Below are positions 1 through 9,810 of a DNA stretch of 64,000 bases, in pieces. Position 1 is the first letter of the stretch, and each line of letters begins with the position of its first letter. Made by a program: the position numbers and the translations under genes. A model generated the notes under the pieces. It saw nothing but the letters and a program-made list of their open reading frames with translations, was not told where the DNA came from and made no database searches. Where the stretch lies: assembly GCA_964036195.1 (NCBI GenBank), contig OZ038453.1, positions 15,041,206 through 15,105,205 on the forward strand. The letters run 5' to 3'. This DNA comes from Sphaerolaimus hirsutus (Eukaryota; Nematoda; Chromadorea; Monhysterida; Sphaerolaimidae).

Positions 1-47
1 TAGGAGAGATAATACTGCAAATGCATTCACCTTCAACCACTATTCCA

Positions 48-478
48 TGGGGCAGTCTCAGACAACGCAAAGTGTAAAAGACACTGTAAAATGTCATCTG
101 TCATGTAAAAGACCCTGTAAAGTGTCAAAGGTCATGTAAAAGACCCTGTAAAGTGTCCTGTGTATCCAAATCTTATGCTTGGATGCAAAAACAGATTTGG
201 ATGCAAAAACCTAAGACTTAGATACAATACAATATGATTTGGATACGCATGACACTTTTAAGTGTCTTTTACACGACACCCGACATTTTACAGGGTCTTT
301 TACATGACACATGACATTTAACAGGGTCTTTTACATGACACCCGACATTTTACAGGGTCTTGTACATGACACATGACATTCAACAGGGTTTTTTTCATGA
401 CACCCGACATTTTACAGGGTCTTTTACATGACACATGACATTTTACATGGGCTCTTGCACTTTACAAGGTCTGGGAGT
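48..478. repeat. Foldback repeat, GGCAGTCCC family (C-family), partial
   Basis: The left arm starts near GGGGCAGTCTCAGAC. It is built of reiterated TGTAAAATGTC / GTCATGTAAAAGACC units, and the right arm is their reverse complement (GACATTTTACAGGGTC). The core carries two inverted copies of a motif reading TATCCAAATCTTATG / AGATTTGGATAC. The same core recurs in copies near 22.9, 48.7 and 55.1 kb. The expected right end (..GGGACTGCCCC) is missing, so this copy is truncated where the next repeat begins. It is non-coding. Confidence 0.7.
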
Positions 479-802
479 ATCCAGGATTTTTGAGCGGGGC
501 CGTTTGTTTACAGAGCCCGTTGAACGGGGGGCAGGGGTAGGAAAGCGGGGGGTGGGGGGGGGGGGTTACCCCCCCAAACCGCCCAGCTATCTATCTATCC
601 ATCCATCCCGGAGGCAAAAAGTACATATACAATATACATACATATGTAGCGACATGCAAACAATAGAGTGCAATGTTTCTGCGCTGACCAATCTGCTGAT
701 GCCCGGAAAATTATATACGAAAAGTTGCATTTCCCGGGATCTTATAGCTCTCAACCCGGAACGGAGCCGCCCCCTGGATACGTGCTTGTCTGGAACTGGC
801 GC
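479..802. repeat. Mixed fragment of CAAGGACGTAT-type and CAGGGGT-type elements
   Basis: Bases 479-560 resemble, in reverse orientation, the right end of the element at 8439-8885 (AAATCCTGAATACGTCCC side). Bases about 540-615 carry the G-run, C-run and CTATCTATCTATCC motifs of the CAGGGGT family. No TSD was found, so these are fragments. The glycine/proline-rich open frames here come from G and C runs. Confidence 0.5.
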
Positions 803-1040
803 CAGGGGTATTCTAGATTTTGCCCCTCCGGGGGGGGGGGGGCGGGGGGTTGGATCAGGGGTATTCTAGATTTTGCCCCTCCGGGGGGGGGTTGGATCAG
901 GGGTATTCTAGATTTTGACCCTCCGGGGGGGCGGGGGGTTGGATCAGGGGTATTCTAGATTTTGCCCCTCCGGGGGGGGGGGGGGGGGTTGGATCAGGGG
1001 TATTCTAGATTTTGACCCTCCGGGGGTTGGACGGATAGCT
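803..1040. repeat. Tandem array of CAGGGGT element ends (5 units)
   Basis: Five head-to-tail units begin with CAGGGGTATTCTAGATTTTG at about 803, 856, 898, 945 and 995. Spacing is 42-53 bases and varies with the length of a G run. Each unit is the terminal segment of the CAGGGGT hAT-like family seen intact at 7589-8103. It is therefore a multiplication of a transposon terminus, not a random microsatellite. Confidence 0.8.
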
Positions 1041-1620
1041 GAGCGGCCTCCGGGAAAGATAGATAGCTGGGAAAAAATTGGGGGGGGGTGGGGTTGCGGG
1101 GGTTTGATAAATAGGCTTTTTCACCGTGTATAAGAAAGAAAATGGAGAAAAATCGCTAAAAGTACGTGAAAAAAGGGTAAAAATGGCTATATAAGCACAT
1201 GTAGTACTAAAAATAGCTAAAAATAAATAGTTAGACACATGTACTAGTGATTTTGGAGGTGAAACTCTAAAAAACGGTATGAAAACTAGTGATTATGTGC
1301 GAAAATTGAGGTATAGTTACTCAAAAAATCACTCCGGGTCCGGATAGATAGATAGCCGGCCGGTTTGGGGGGTCATTTAGGGGAATTAAGGCGGTTTACG
1401 GTGGTTCGATATATAGGCTTTTTCAAGGTAAACAAGGAAGGGAAAAAGTAGAAAAGTCGATAAGAGTAGGTAAAAAAGCTAAAAATAGGTATATAAAGGC
1501 ATAGTATCAAACATAGCTGAAAATATGGAATAAAACACGATTTTGATAGCGATTTTGAAAGTGAAAATGCATAAAAAGGTATGAAAATTTACGATTTTGG
1601 TGAATACATGATTCAATAAA
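1041..1620. repeat. CAGGGGT-family element, one arm plus A-rich body
   Basis: GATAGATAGCTGG motifs, a G run, TATAGGCTTTTTCA and then an A-rich array of AAAAATAGCTAAAA units match the intact copies at 7589-8103 and 9105-9578. It continues from the tandem terminus array. No right terminus or TSD was identified. Confidence 0.6.
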
Positions 1621-1645
1621 TTGCATTTATTTGAACGTCGCTCGT

Positions 1646-1780
1646 CGACTCCTCAGCAAGCTTTGAACTGGGATGGAACCAGTTGACATTTCGGGTCGAT
1701 GTCAACTAGCCCAAATGGGCAAAATAAACCAGCCCGCTATCGAGGATCGGCACACAAAAATAAGAAATAACGAATCTACG
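1646..1780. repeat. CTAGTTGAC-family foldback fragment
   Basis: The stretch with CAGCAAGCTTTGAA, CCAGTTGACATTTCGG and TCGATGTCAACTAG matches the right half of the complete palindromic copy at about 7295-7454. Only one arm is present. Confidence 0.6.
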
Positions 1781-1789
1781 GACAACGAT

Positions 1790-2009
1790 GGCAAAAACAC
1801 ACATATTAAATACGGAAACTCATTGAGTTTCCGTGTTTTTGTTTAACACAGAAACACGGAAACTCTACAATTTTGAAAAACACGGAAACTCAAATGAGTT
1901 CTTTTTTGGAGAACACGGAAACACAGAAAATACGGTAAATACGGTAATGTTTTTTGAGTTTTTATTCAAGCAATTGAAGGCACAAGATTTGAACTGAACA
2001 ATGTGTGTA
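1790..2009. repeat. Short-motif array (ACACGGAAACTC)
   Basis: The motif ACACGGAAACTC and its complement GAGTTTCCGTGTT recur several times. A related array built on ACTCGAGTTTTT lies on the other side of the MITE at 2010-2411 (about 2765-2985). Together they may be the two subterminal arms of one older element split by that MITE. No TIR was assigned. Confidence 0.45.
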
Positions 2010-2411
2010 CCGTATTTCCTCGAATTACCCCCCGGGGGGTGATAGTTTCATAGTGCTCTCGAGAGGGGGAGTATTTCGAGGGGGGTCATTGTTTCGCCAG
2101 AAATTTTTTGAAACCCTAGTACAAAATCGTTGTTTGTGATGTGTGCTGGGGTGGAAAAATGCATCAATAACTGACATGTGTAGACTCCTGTAGACTAATA
2201 TTAGTACGTAGATGGTACAAACACTGTTCTAACGTGATTCCGACATTGTTTTAACGTGTGTTGAGCACTACGCAGAACACAAACTGCAGTATTTGTCATG
2301 TACGTTCTCTTTACACTCAATCTGGGGGGGGGGGTATTTCGAGGGGGGTGATTGTTTCATAGTGGTCTCGAGGGGGGGGTCAAACGAGGGGGGTATTTCG
2401 AAGAAATACGG
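2010..2411. mobile_element. MITE, CCGTATTTCCTCGAA family, TA-flanked
   Basis: The element starts CCGTATTTCCTCGAA and ends with the inverted form, here TTCGAAGAAATACGG. It is flanked on both sides by TA, the target duplication expected of Tc1/mariner-type transposition. C/G-run inner arms flank a core with AATATTAGTACGTAGATGG and TGTCATGTACGTTC, also found at 42857-43319. There is no ORF, so it is non-autonomous. Confidence 0.85.
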
Positions 2412-3617
2412 TATGTGCATACATAAGGTATGCATGTATGTATAGTGTGTAAATATGTGCATAGTATCCAAGTTGAACGATGAAAAAGTATCCAAAAAAT
2501 ATCGGTGTCCACAGCTCCTGGTGGTTTCGACAATATTATGGACTGTGATCAAAGTGTTGAGGAGTGGCCACCAGGGTCTGCTAGCTCACGCAATTGAGCT
2601 GAGGGCTCCTCACCTCCCAAGCTGTTAAAGGTATTGGTCACCCATTTGGAACTACCTCCAGTTAACTAATAAAAATTTTCCAATACATGACAAAACGTAT
2701 GCAAAACCAATATTTGATAAGAAAACCACTGTTCCAACAGTAAAAAAATGTAAAATGCAACTTTTTGTAAAACAATTCGAGTTTTTACCACAAAAAAAAC
2801 TTGAGTTTTTACTAAAAAACTCGAGTTTTTATTTAAAAACTTGAGTTTTTACCACAAAACTCAAGCTTTTTCAAAAAACAGAAATAAAACACAGAAACTA
2901 AAGTTTTTTTTTGTGAAAAAAACTCAAAACACAGATATTCGTTTTTGAAAAACTCTAAATACAGAAAGTGTGTTTTTTTGAGAACTCACCCATCATTGTC
3001 GACGGACACCCGAGATCTCGTTACGCTTCCAGACAATATTACGAAAACAATAAAATACCAGACTGGATAGAAACTTTTAGAACAGTAACAATAAAAAAAA
3101 CTTTCCGCAGCAAGGGTTAAGCATATTTACGGAAACTTATATTCAAGACTTTCTTCAAAAAAAATTTCGAAACATTTATTTCTACACAAAACGAACCTCG
3201 CTGGAAATTCCCGCGTTTTCAGGCGACGGCATTTTACAAATTCTTGACATCCAACAATGATATTTTGATAATGTTTTGACGATATTTCTTCATCGATCCA
3301 TTCGGAATGACTAGATTTGATAAATTGAGTAACGATTAAAGTCTGCGGGAAACGATAAAAGTTTAAAAGGATGGACAATAAAAACAAAACGTAATAGTCA
3401 CAACGAAAGCTGCATCCATTAGTAAGCTTTCTTTTTCACAAAATAATTGCATCTGGATACAGGCACTTTGCCAAGTTTACGAATTTGCGCTCATCACCTA
3501 CATCTAGCGCATTTTTTCCAATAGAACATATTCACCCTCAATAAAAAGGCATTTCCAAAGGCTTGTTTACATTCACTTAAACCGAACTACAGTACCTGGT
3601 AGTGACAGGTAAAATTG
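2412..3617. other. Intergenic; AT-rich motif array then unassigned sequence
   Basis: Bases about 2765-2985 hold an array of CTCGAGTTTTTA / ACTTGAGTTTTTACC motifs. From about 3000 to 3617 I see no repeat, gene or RNA that I can support. Confidence 0.4.
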
Positions 3618-4100
3618 TTGGAGCACAAATGTGCCAAATAGATACCCCAGTTATTAACTTGGCAGCCAGCCAAAAATTTCGAAATCTCTATAAGCCATGT
3701 ACAAAGACAAAAATACCAATTAGTGAAAATTGGCAAAATAAACTACAAACAAATCAGTGATGAAATATGATAACAGCACACAAAAAGTGGGTAAAAAAGC
3801 ACTAAACACAAAAAGCAAAATTTAGCCAACCTGAGCTGCTGACATATGACCATAGAGCTGGCACACCAGGAAAAACCAGTCAACCATCCACATTGGCCAA
3901 ATTTCCCAGGATCACAAATTTCCCAGAACCCAGGAGGGTCTAAAACAAATACAATTAAATATCTCTGGAAAACATGTAGAAATATAATTCTGTCTAGCAA
4001 AACATGGCAAATTTATTCAAAAAAATACTTTTTGATTTTTAAATATAAATCTCCCAGTAGCAGAACAAAGTCATTTTTGTTGGGTTTATATTAGTGTATT
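3618..4100. repeat. Dispersed repeat shared with 14455-15010
   Basis: Shared landmarks in the same order at 14455-15010 include TTGGCAGCCAGCCAAAAATTT, GGCACA..AGGAAAAA..CAGTCA and a stretch ending CATTGGCCAAA. The copies are diverged. A third, short match to TTGGCAGCC occurs near 21.32 kb. No coding potential is seen. Confidence 0.5.
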
Positions 4101-4467
4101 ACCCAATAGAGGATGGAAAGATGCCAATGATGATATTACCCAACTACAAGGAAACATGCCAGTCCATAAAAAATGTGTATGTAATATATAACCTATGTGC
4201 CCCCACATACTTCTATAGTGCGAAACATATCCGTCAATGTATTAGCCTTCTTTTATAACCTTATTTAAGCACTATTCCATGCCCAACTTCACTTGAAGTC
4301 ATGAATGTTCGACAAAGGCAGTATGCGTCAGAGTCGACATAAAAACGGATATTTTTGACAGAAATCACCACTTATATTGCTATTCCATGGCTCCGCAGTC
4401 CGCAGCTATTCATTGGCTATATATATAGCATCACAAAGTCCTGCCACTTGTCTGATATACCTGTATA

Positions 4468-4728
4468 CCGTATTTCCTCGAAATACCCCCCCCCCCCTTG
4501 AAACGCCCCCTCAAAATGGGCACTATGAATTTGTGGTCCGGGAAATGCATAACAGACGTGCAAAACACTTACTGTGTTACGTTAGAACATCGTTTATACC
4601 ATCTACATCCTTATATAAGGCTGTAAAAACTTATAAATGGTGGTTATTGTTGCATTTTTCACGTTTTTCTCTCAAAATTTTCACTCTGAAAAAAATTAAC
4701 ATCCGGGGGGTAATTCGAGGAAATACGG
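4468..4728. mobile_element. MITE, CCGTATTTCCTCGAA family
   Basis: Terminal CCGTATTTCCTCGAA and its complement enclose 261 bases with C-run and G-run inner arms. The uninterrupted host sequence is visible in the related copy near 11770-11790, where the same CTGTATATGTTGAC region is continuous. That comparison acts as an empty site. Confidence 0.85.
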
Positions 4729-5190
4729 TTATGTTGACTCAACCATATCTGGGAGCTTTTGAAAAAAACGGTTTTTTTTATTAATTAAGCCTTTTTGAAA
4801 AAAAAAGTTTTATAAACCAGGCAGAGGTACCTCGAATTTTGACCCTCCGAGTGGTTGGATAGATAGATAACTGAAAAATTTTCTGGGGGGGGGGGTTGGG
4901 GGGGGGTTGTGGTGGTTCGATATATAGGCTTTTTCAAGGCATAGAAGAAAAGGGAGAAAAATCGCTAAAAGTAGGTGTAAAATAGCTCAAAATGGGTATA
5001 CAGTACTTAAAATATAGTACTTAAAACAGCAGAAAATAGGCAGTTAGACACATGAACTAGTGATTTTGGAGGTGAAAATCTATATATAGGTATGAAAAAA
5101 AGCGATTTTGAGCGAAAATTGGGGTATAGTTTCTGAAAAATCGCTCCAGATAGCTGGGCGATTTGGGGAGGGGGGTTTAGGGGGTAGTAG

Positions 5191-6677
5191 TAGGGTGGCA
5201 GAATGTACCATTCCGTACCACATTTTTGGAAAATTTACCATACCGTACCGTACTGTTTACCGCACTTTTAGGAATTTACCGTACCATGTACCGCATTTTG
5301 TGAAATTTACCGTACCATACCGCACCCATTTACCGCAGAAAATGCGGTAAATTTGACTCAGATTGGCCTCAAATTTGTCACTTTGTTGATGACAGTTTAT
5401 GTGGTCTTCTGCAATTTTTTGACATTCACATTGTTTTCACTGATTTGCAGTCCTACCATTTCTGGGAAATAGTATGTGATAAGTCAAGATATACATTAGT
5501 ATAGTGTTTATAAAATCCACACAGTGTACTTCCAGATGCTAATAAAGTATGAAAAATCACATCACATCACATGTAAAATTACATTTATGCCTTTTTGCAG
5601 AGTTGCGAAAGTGTATTTACACTTACCCGAAATGCCCGGGTATATGGGTATTTATATTTACACTTACACTTACACTTTCATAAAATACCCATACACTTTT
5701 TTTACACTTTCCTGGGCAAAATACCCGGGTACAGAAAGTGTATTTTATTTCTTTAAGATAACCCTGTTTCATCATACTTTTGTAAAAAGGACAAGATCAA
5801 TGGAAATTCACCAACTGGACAAAGTCAACTTTTGCATTGACATTTGCTGCATGACCATTCTTGCATTTTAACAGTGTGTATCGCATTGCTTAATCAGTAA
5901 AACATCAACACTGAAAAACTGCCATTATTAGGGAACTTAATACCACTACAGTATTTGTTACAGTCTGAAATGTTTCATAAAAGGCTGTAAAATGTGAAAT
6001 AATGCATAAAATGATAAATAAATTGATCTAAAGGTGAGTACAGCGGTGTTTTCTAATGCTCAACAGTGAGAGCTCTTTCTAAAAAATTTTTTACACTTAC
6101 ACTTTTTTTTACACTTTCCTAGGTATTTTTAAAATACCTTACACTTTTGGTATCCATACTCAAAATTTGGAAAGTGTATTTACACTTACACTTACACTTT
6201 CCAAAAATACCAGTATTTTAACAACTCTGCCTTATTGCCAATTTTCAGTTATTTTTTGTACCAATATATGCACTTATCTATTTTTTAAACTATTTTTCAC
6301 CTACGTTTAGCAATTTTTCTCCCTACTCTTCCCTCTACACCTTGAAAAAGCCTAAATATTGAACCCTGGATTGTGGGTGAGTAATTTTATGTTATCATAC
6401 TGTTATTATGTTATACAGTCCATTATCAAACTGTGTAATTAGATTTGGTGTCAATTTATTAAGTAAAATTTGTCTGTAGTCCGGCATTGATACATTTCTG
6501 ACAATCGGAAATTTACCGTACCGAACCGCACCTTACCGCTTACCGCACTTTTCAGATTTACCGTACCATACCGTTTACCGCAAAATAAAAGATTTACCGT
6601 ACCGTACCGTTTACCGCAGAAGAGGAAATTTACCGTACCGTACGGTTTACCGCAACGCTGTACCGTCTGCCACCCTA
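5191..6677. mobile_element. TAGGGTGGCAG hAT-like element with TACCGTACCG arrays
   Basis: The TIRs TAGGGTGGCAGA and TCTGCCACCCTA are flanked by the perfect 8-bp TSD GGTAGTAG (5183-5190 and 6678-6685). The uninterrupted target is seen in the sister CAGGGGT copy at about 7976. Both subterminal regions are arrays of TACCGTACCG. A CAGAGTTG element sits inside at 5598-6229. A related copy with a degraded end lies at 17174. Confidence 0.9.
5598..6229. mobile_element. CAGAGTTG hAT-like element (ACACTT arrays)
   Basis: The ends are CAGAGTTGCG and AACAACTCTG, with 8-bp TSD CCTTTTTG / CCTTATTG (7 of 8). The arms consist of repeated ACACTTACACTTT units with AATACCCGGGTA blocks. The middle matches the element at 32600-33567 closely. 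This copy lacks the C-family insertion found there, so it is an empty-site reference. Confidence 0.88.
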
Positions 6678-6822
6678 GGTAGTAGCCCAAAATTTTGCCT
6701 CCGGGATAGATAGATAGCTGAGCGGCCTCTGGGATAGATAGATAGCTGAGCGGTTTAGGGCCCCCCATTCGAGACACCTGAAACCAGGTCATTGAAAAGA
6801 ACATTTTTTGGCCATCCCTACA

Positions 6823-7294
6823 CCCTTGGTATTTCGAGGAAATACGGTAGCTTTTTTACAAAAGCGCAAGGGTCCCAGTGCTTTAAAAAACACTGGCAAA
6901 ATTCTTTAGCAGTTATGCACCAGGTTTTTTACATTTTTTTGCATACACGTGTGCAATGCAGTTGCGAGTGCCTGTGATATAATAACCTGTGATATGTTAG
7001 TGTTAGTATATAAGATCCAGCCAATGTGCCGCCATAGTGCAGAAGATAAGTCTCAATGTATTAGCCTTCTCTTAGGATCTCATTTGAGCACTATTCCACG
7101 CCTAACTTCACTTGAAGTCATGAACATTTGACAAACAGCAATATACATGACAAGTCAACATAAAAAGTGGACTTTATTGGCAAAAATCACCACTTATAAT
7201 GCTATTACATGTCTCTACAGCCATTCTTTGATGACAGAGTAGTGCCACTTTTCTGATATACTGGCATATGTCGACACAAGACATTCCTACATTG
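6823..7294. repeat. MITE arm and second copy of TAGGGATGGCC-element interior
   Basis: A lone MITE arm (TTTCGAGGAAATACGG) ends at 6848. Bases about 7050-7260 repeat the interior block also seen at 4230-4460 and, inverted, at 11750-12000 (ACTTCACTTGAAGTCATGAA and following). No TIR was found. Confidence 0.55.
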
Positions 7295-7454
7295 GCCCTA
7301 CACACGCTAGTTGACATCGACACCGAATGTCAACTGGTTCCGTTCCTAATTCAAAGATTGCGTTTGAACGTAGTTCGTCCACTCGTCAGCAAGCTTTGAA
7401 TCGGGATCGGCACCAGTTGACATTTGGTGTCGATGTCAACTAGCGTGTATGGGG
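7295..7454. mobile_element. CTAGTTGAC foldback element
   Basis: This near-complete palindrome reads GCCCTACACACGCTAGTTGA at one end, with its complement ending GTGTATGGGGC at the other. CATTG abuts both ends, a possible 5-bp TSD. Inner arms carry GACATCGACACC and GGTGTCGATGTC. Related copies at 43740 and 46253 have different inner sequences but remain self-complementary. Confidence 0.7.
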
Positions 7455-7588
7455 CCATTGTGACAAATATGGTTATGACATTTATGTGAAAAGCAAAAAA
7501 ATTTAAAGCGCTAAAAAGTAGGGTCATCGAAAAAATGCGCTTTTTCCGTCCCTAACACGATAGCAGGGAGTTAAATATGACATAAACA

Positions 7589-8103
7589 CAGGGGTATCTT
7601 GAATTTTGACCCTCCGAGTGGTTGGATAGATAGCAAATCGCTCCTCCGGAGGGATAGATAGCTGAAAAATTTTCTGGGGGGGGTTGGGGGGGGGTTGTGG
7701 TGGTTCGATATATAGGCTTTTTCGGGGCATAGAAGGAAGAAAAGGGAGAAAAATCGCTAAAAGTAGGTGTAAAATAGCTCAAATAGGGTATACAAGAGCA
7801 TATAGTACTTAAAATAGCTGAAAATAGGCAGTTAGACGCATGAACCAGTGATTTTGGAGGTGAAAATCTATATATAGGTATGAAAAATAGCGATTTTGAG
7901 CGAAAATTGGGGTATAGTTTCTGAAAAATCGCTCCAGATAGGTAGATAGCTGGGCGATTTGGGGGGGGGGTTTAGGGGGTAGTAGCCCAAAATTTTGCCT
8001 CCGGGATAGATAGATAGCTGAGCGGCCTCCGGGATAGATAGATAGCTGGGCGGTTTGGGGGGGGGTAACCCCCCCCCCAACCCCCCCCCATTCGAGACCC
8101 CTG
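7589..8103. mobile_element. CAGGGGT hAT-like element, intact
   Basis: The TIRs CAGGGGTATC and GAGACCCCTG are flanked by the perfect 8-bp TSD CATAAACA (7581-7588 and 8104-8111). Inside are TAGATAGATAG tracts, long G runs, TATAGGCTTTTTC and an array of AAATAGCTGAAAATAGG units. No transposase is present. It is the best reference copy of this family in the window. Confidence 0.92.
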
Positions 8104-8111
8104 CATAAACA

Positions 8112-8438
8112 TATAAATCACAGCAACACCAGAAATGTATAAAACGTTGTCAGGTGCTCAAACATTTAAGCAAGAGACTAAATTACAGCATAGCCTCACT
8201 CCTCATCTCATCAGGCCAACTCTAATCTAGACGGTCTAGATTTGACCCGCTCCTCATCTAAACTAAGGTTCAAACAATATCACTTTTCAGTACCAATATT
8301 CGATGGTTTTGGAAAATTTTCGATATCGATATCCGATACTTGATATTCGATATGACATACCACCTACCCTATGAACCAGCACAATCACATCTGTATTCAC
8401 AATCCGTAGAACAAAATCGAAATCTAAAAACTATCACC
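8112..8438. other. Unassigned sequence between elements
   Basis: Bases 8200-8265 hold CTCATCT and TCTAGA repeats. Bases 8295-8355 hold short TCGATATCGATAT runs. Bases 8345-8438 resemble 15785-15850 and belong to the host of the next insertion. No gene is seen. Confidence 0.4.
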
Positions 8439-8885
8439 CAAGGACGTATCCAGGGGGGGGGGCGGGGGGGGGCTGCAGCCCCCCCCCTTCCCGGGGTGAG
8501 ACCAGAAAATCCCGGAAAATGCGATTTTGGGGTGTAATTTGGAAGGTACCCATAAAAATTTTTGCGCGCTAGCGCGCAATCGTCCACTACACATAAGGTA
8601 TTTTCAGCGGATCGACCTCTGCACATGCATATCGCTGAAAATGCCGTTTAGGTGTGCCTGCCGCTGTGTATATATAATATATTTACATACATATACAGCG
8701 GCTCTTGCCGCCAGCGCCAACGCCAATGGTGCCATGGCGTGGCGCCTACGAATGGCGCCAGCGCCATGGCGCCATTCCGTCACTCTGGCAAAATTTTAGG
8801 GGAGGGCTGAGCCCCCCCCCCCCCGTTCGTGAGGCTCCGTAAACAAACAGCCCACCCCCGTTCAAAAATCCTGAATACGTCCCTG
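8439..8885. mobile_element. CAAGGACGTAT hAT-like element
   Basis: The ends are CAAGGACGTATCC and AATACGTCCCTG, with perfect 8-bp TSD CTATCACC (8431-8438 and 8886-8893). Inside are G/C runs and a block of GGCGCC-type motifs (TGGCGCCAGCGCCATGGCGCC) related to the TAGTGATG family. The host repeat continues on both sides and is seen again near 15.8 kb. Confidence 0.88.
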
Positions 8886-9104
8886 CTATCACCCAAGAAA
8901 ACAACAACCACGCCGCAAAAAAACACCGAAACCTGCAAACCCAAAAAAACACCGAAACCTGCAAACCCATCAATATAGCAAACAAATCACAGTAAGCAGC
9001 GAGCTTGGCACAATGCCAAGACACGGGACTGGCACAGGAAGACTCCATTGACAAACTGCAAATGGCAAGAGGCGAAATATACAACAATCATACATAAATA
9101 ATAG
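8886..9104 (+). repeat. Copy of repeat shared with 15785-16270; possible coding fossil
   Basis: Shared with 15785-16270 are AACCTGCAAACCCATCAATA and then GACTCCATTGACAAACTGCA. In one + frame both copies read LAQ-x-Q-x-T-x-LA-x-EDSIDKLQM, with several amino-acid changes but an open frame. This hints at a decayed coding segment of unknown identity. Confidence 0.4.
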
Positions 9105-9578
9105 CAGGGGTCTCGAATGGGGGTTTGGGGGCGGTTTGGGGGATGAGCGGTAACACCCTCCACAAAACCGCCCAGCCATCTATCTTTCCCGGAGGCCACT
9201 CAGCTATCTATCTATCCATCCGGAGGCAAAATTTTGGGCTGCTACCCCCTAAACCCCCCCCCCCCAAATCGCTCAGCTATCTACCTATCTGGAGCGATTT
9301 TTGAGAAACCATACCCCAATTTTCACTCAAAATTCTTTTTTCATACCTCTATAGATTTTCACCTCCAAAATACTAGTTTTTGTTCCTATTTACATATTTT
9401 CAGCTATTTTTAGTACTATATTCTCCTGTATATCCATTTTGAGCTATTTTACCTACTTTTAGCGATCTTTCTCCATTTTCTTCCTTCTACACCCTGAAAT
9501 AGCCTATACATCGAAATAGCTATCGAAATCGAAACATCTATCCAACCACTCGGAGGGTCAAAATTCAAGATACCCCTG
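9105..9578. mobile_element. CAGGGGT hAT-like element, intact, inverted
   Basis: The ends CAGGGGTCTCG and AAGATACCCCTG are flanked by the perfect TSD AATAATAG (9097-9104 and 9579-9586). The body is the reverse complement of the 7589-8103 copy, with G run, CTATCTATCTATCC and an A/T-rich array. No ORF of interest is present. Confidence 0.92.
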
Positions 9579-9810
9579 AATAATAGCATCCAACAACTGC
9601 TGCTCATCTACCCCCCCCCCAGTGGGCAGCATGCATGAGTGTGCATCCATACGTGAAATCAGGGGTAACATTTTAGGGGGGGTCAGTCAACAACTCAGAA
9701 AAAAAGTGTTGATATTTGGGTGTAGTATGGTTTCAGGTCGGGACTACATGGGGCGGAAATCGAGGGCATGCTTGAATAGCCCACCAGTCCTGAGATAAGG
9801 GAGTCTATAA

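Larger units (their letters stand above)
4822..6780. mobile_element. CAGGGGT-family hAT-like element, split by insertion
   Basis: The left end is CAGAGGTACCTCG and the right end CGAGACACCTG. They are flanked by the perfect 8-bp TSD AAACCAGG (4814-4821 and 6781-6788). Without the nested element at 5191-6677 it is about 465 bases, like the copies at 7589 and 9105. TAGATAGATAG tracts, G runs and an A-rich TAGCTAAAA array are typical of the family. It is non-coding. Confidence 0.85.
4180..6822. mobile_element. TAGGGATGGCC hAT-like element carrying nested insertions
   Basis: Bases 4220-4467 and 4729-4821 match, in reverse orientation, the interior of the intact copy at 11682-12308 (for example CAACTTCACTTGAAGTCATG and GAGCTTTTGAAAAAAACGG). 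Its end GGCCATCCCTA is at about 6812-6822. Two insertions split it: a MITE at 4468-4728 and a CAGGGGT element at 4822-6780. The opposite terminus was not found. Confidence 0.7.

Noticed and set aside
48..478. CRISPR-like array of short repeats (TGTAAAATGTC)
   Set aside because: Units are irregular, inverted in the right half and have no unique spacers. The structure is a eukaryotic foldback element.
435..1133. Gly/Pro-rich ORFs
   Set aside because: They are translations of G and C runs in the CAGGGGT elements and the terminus array.
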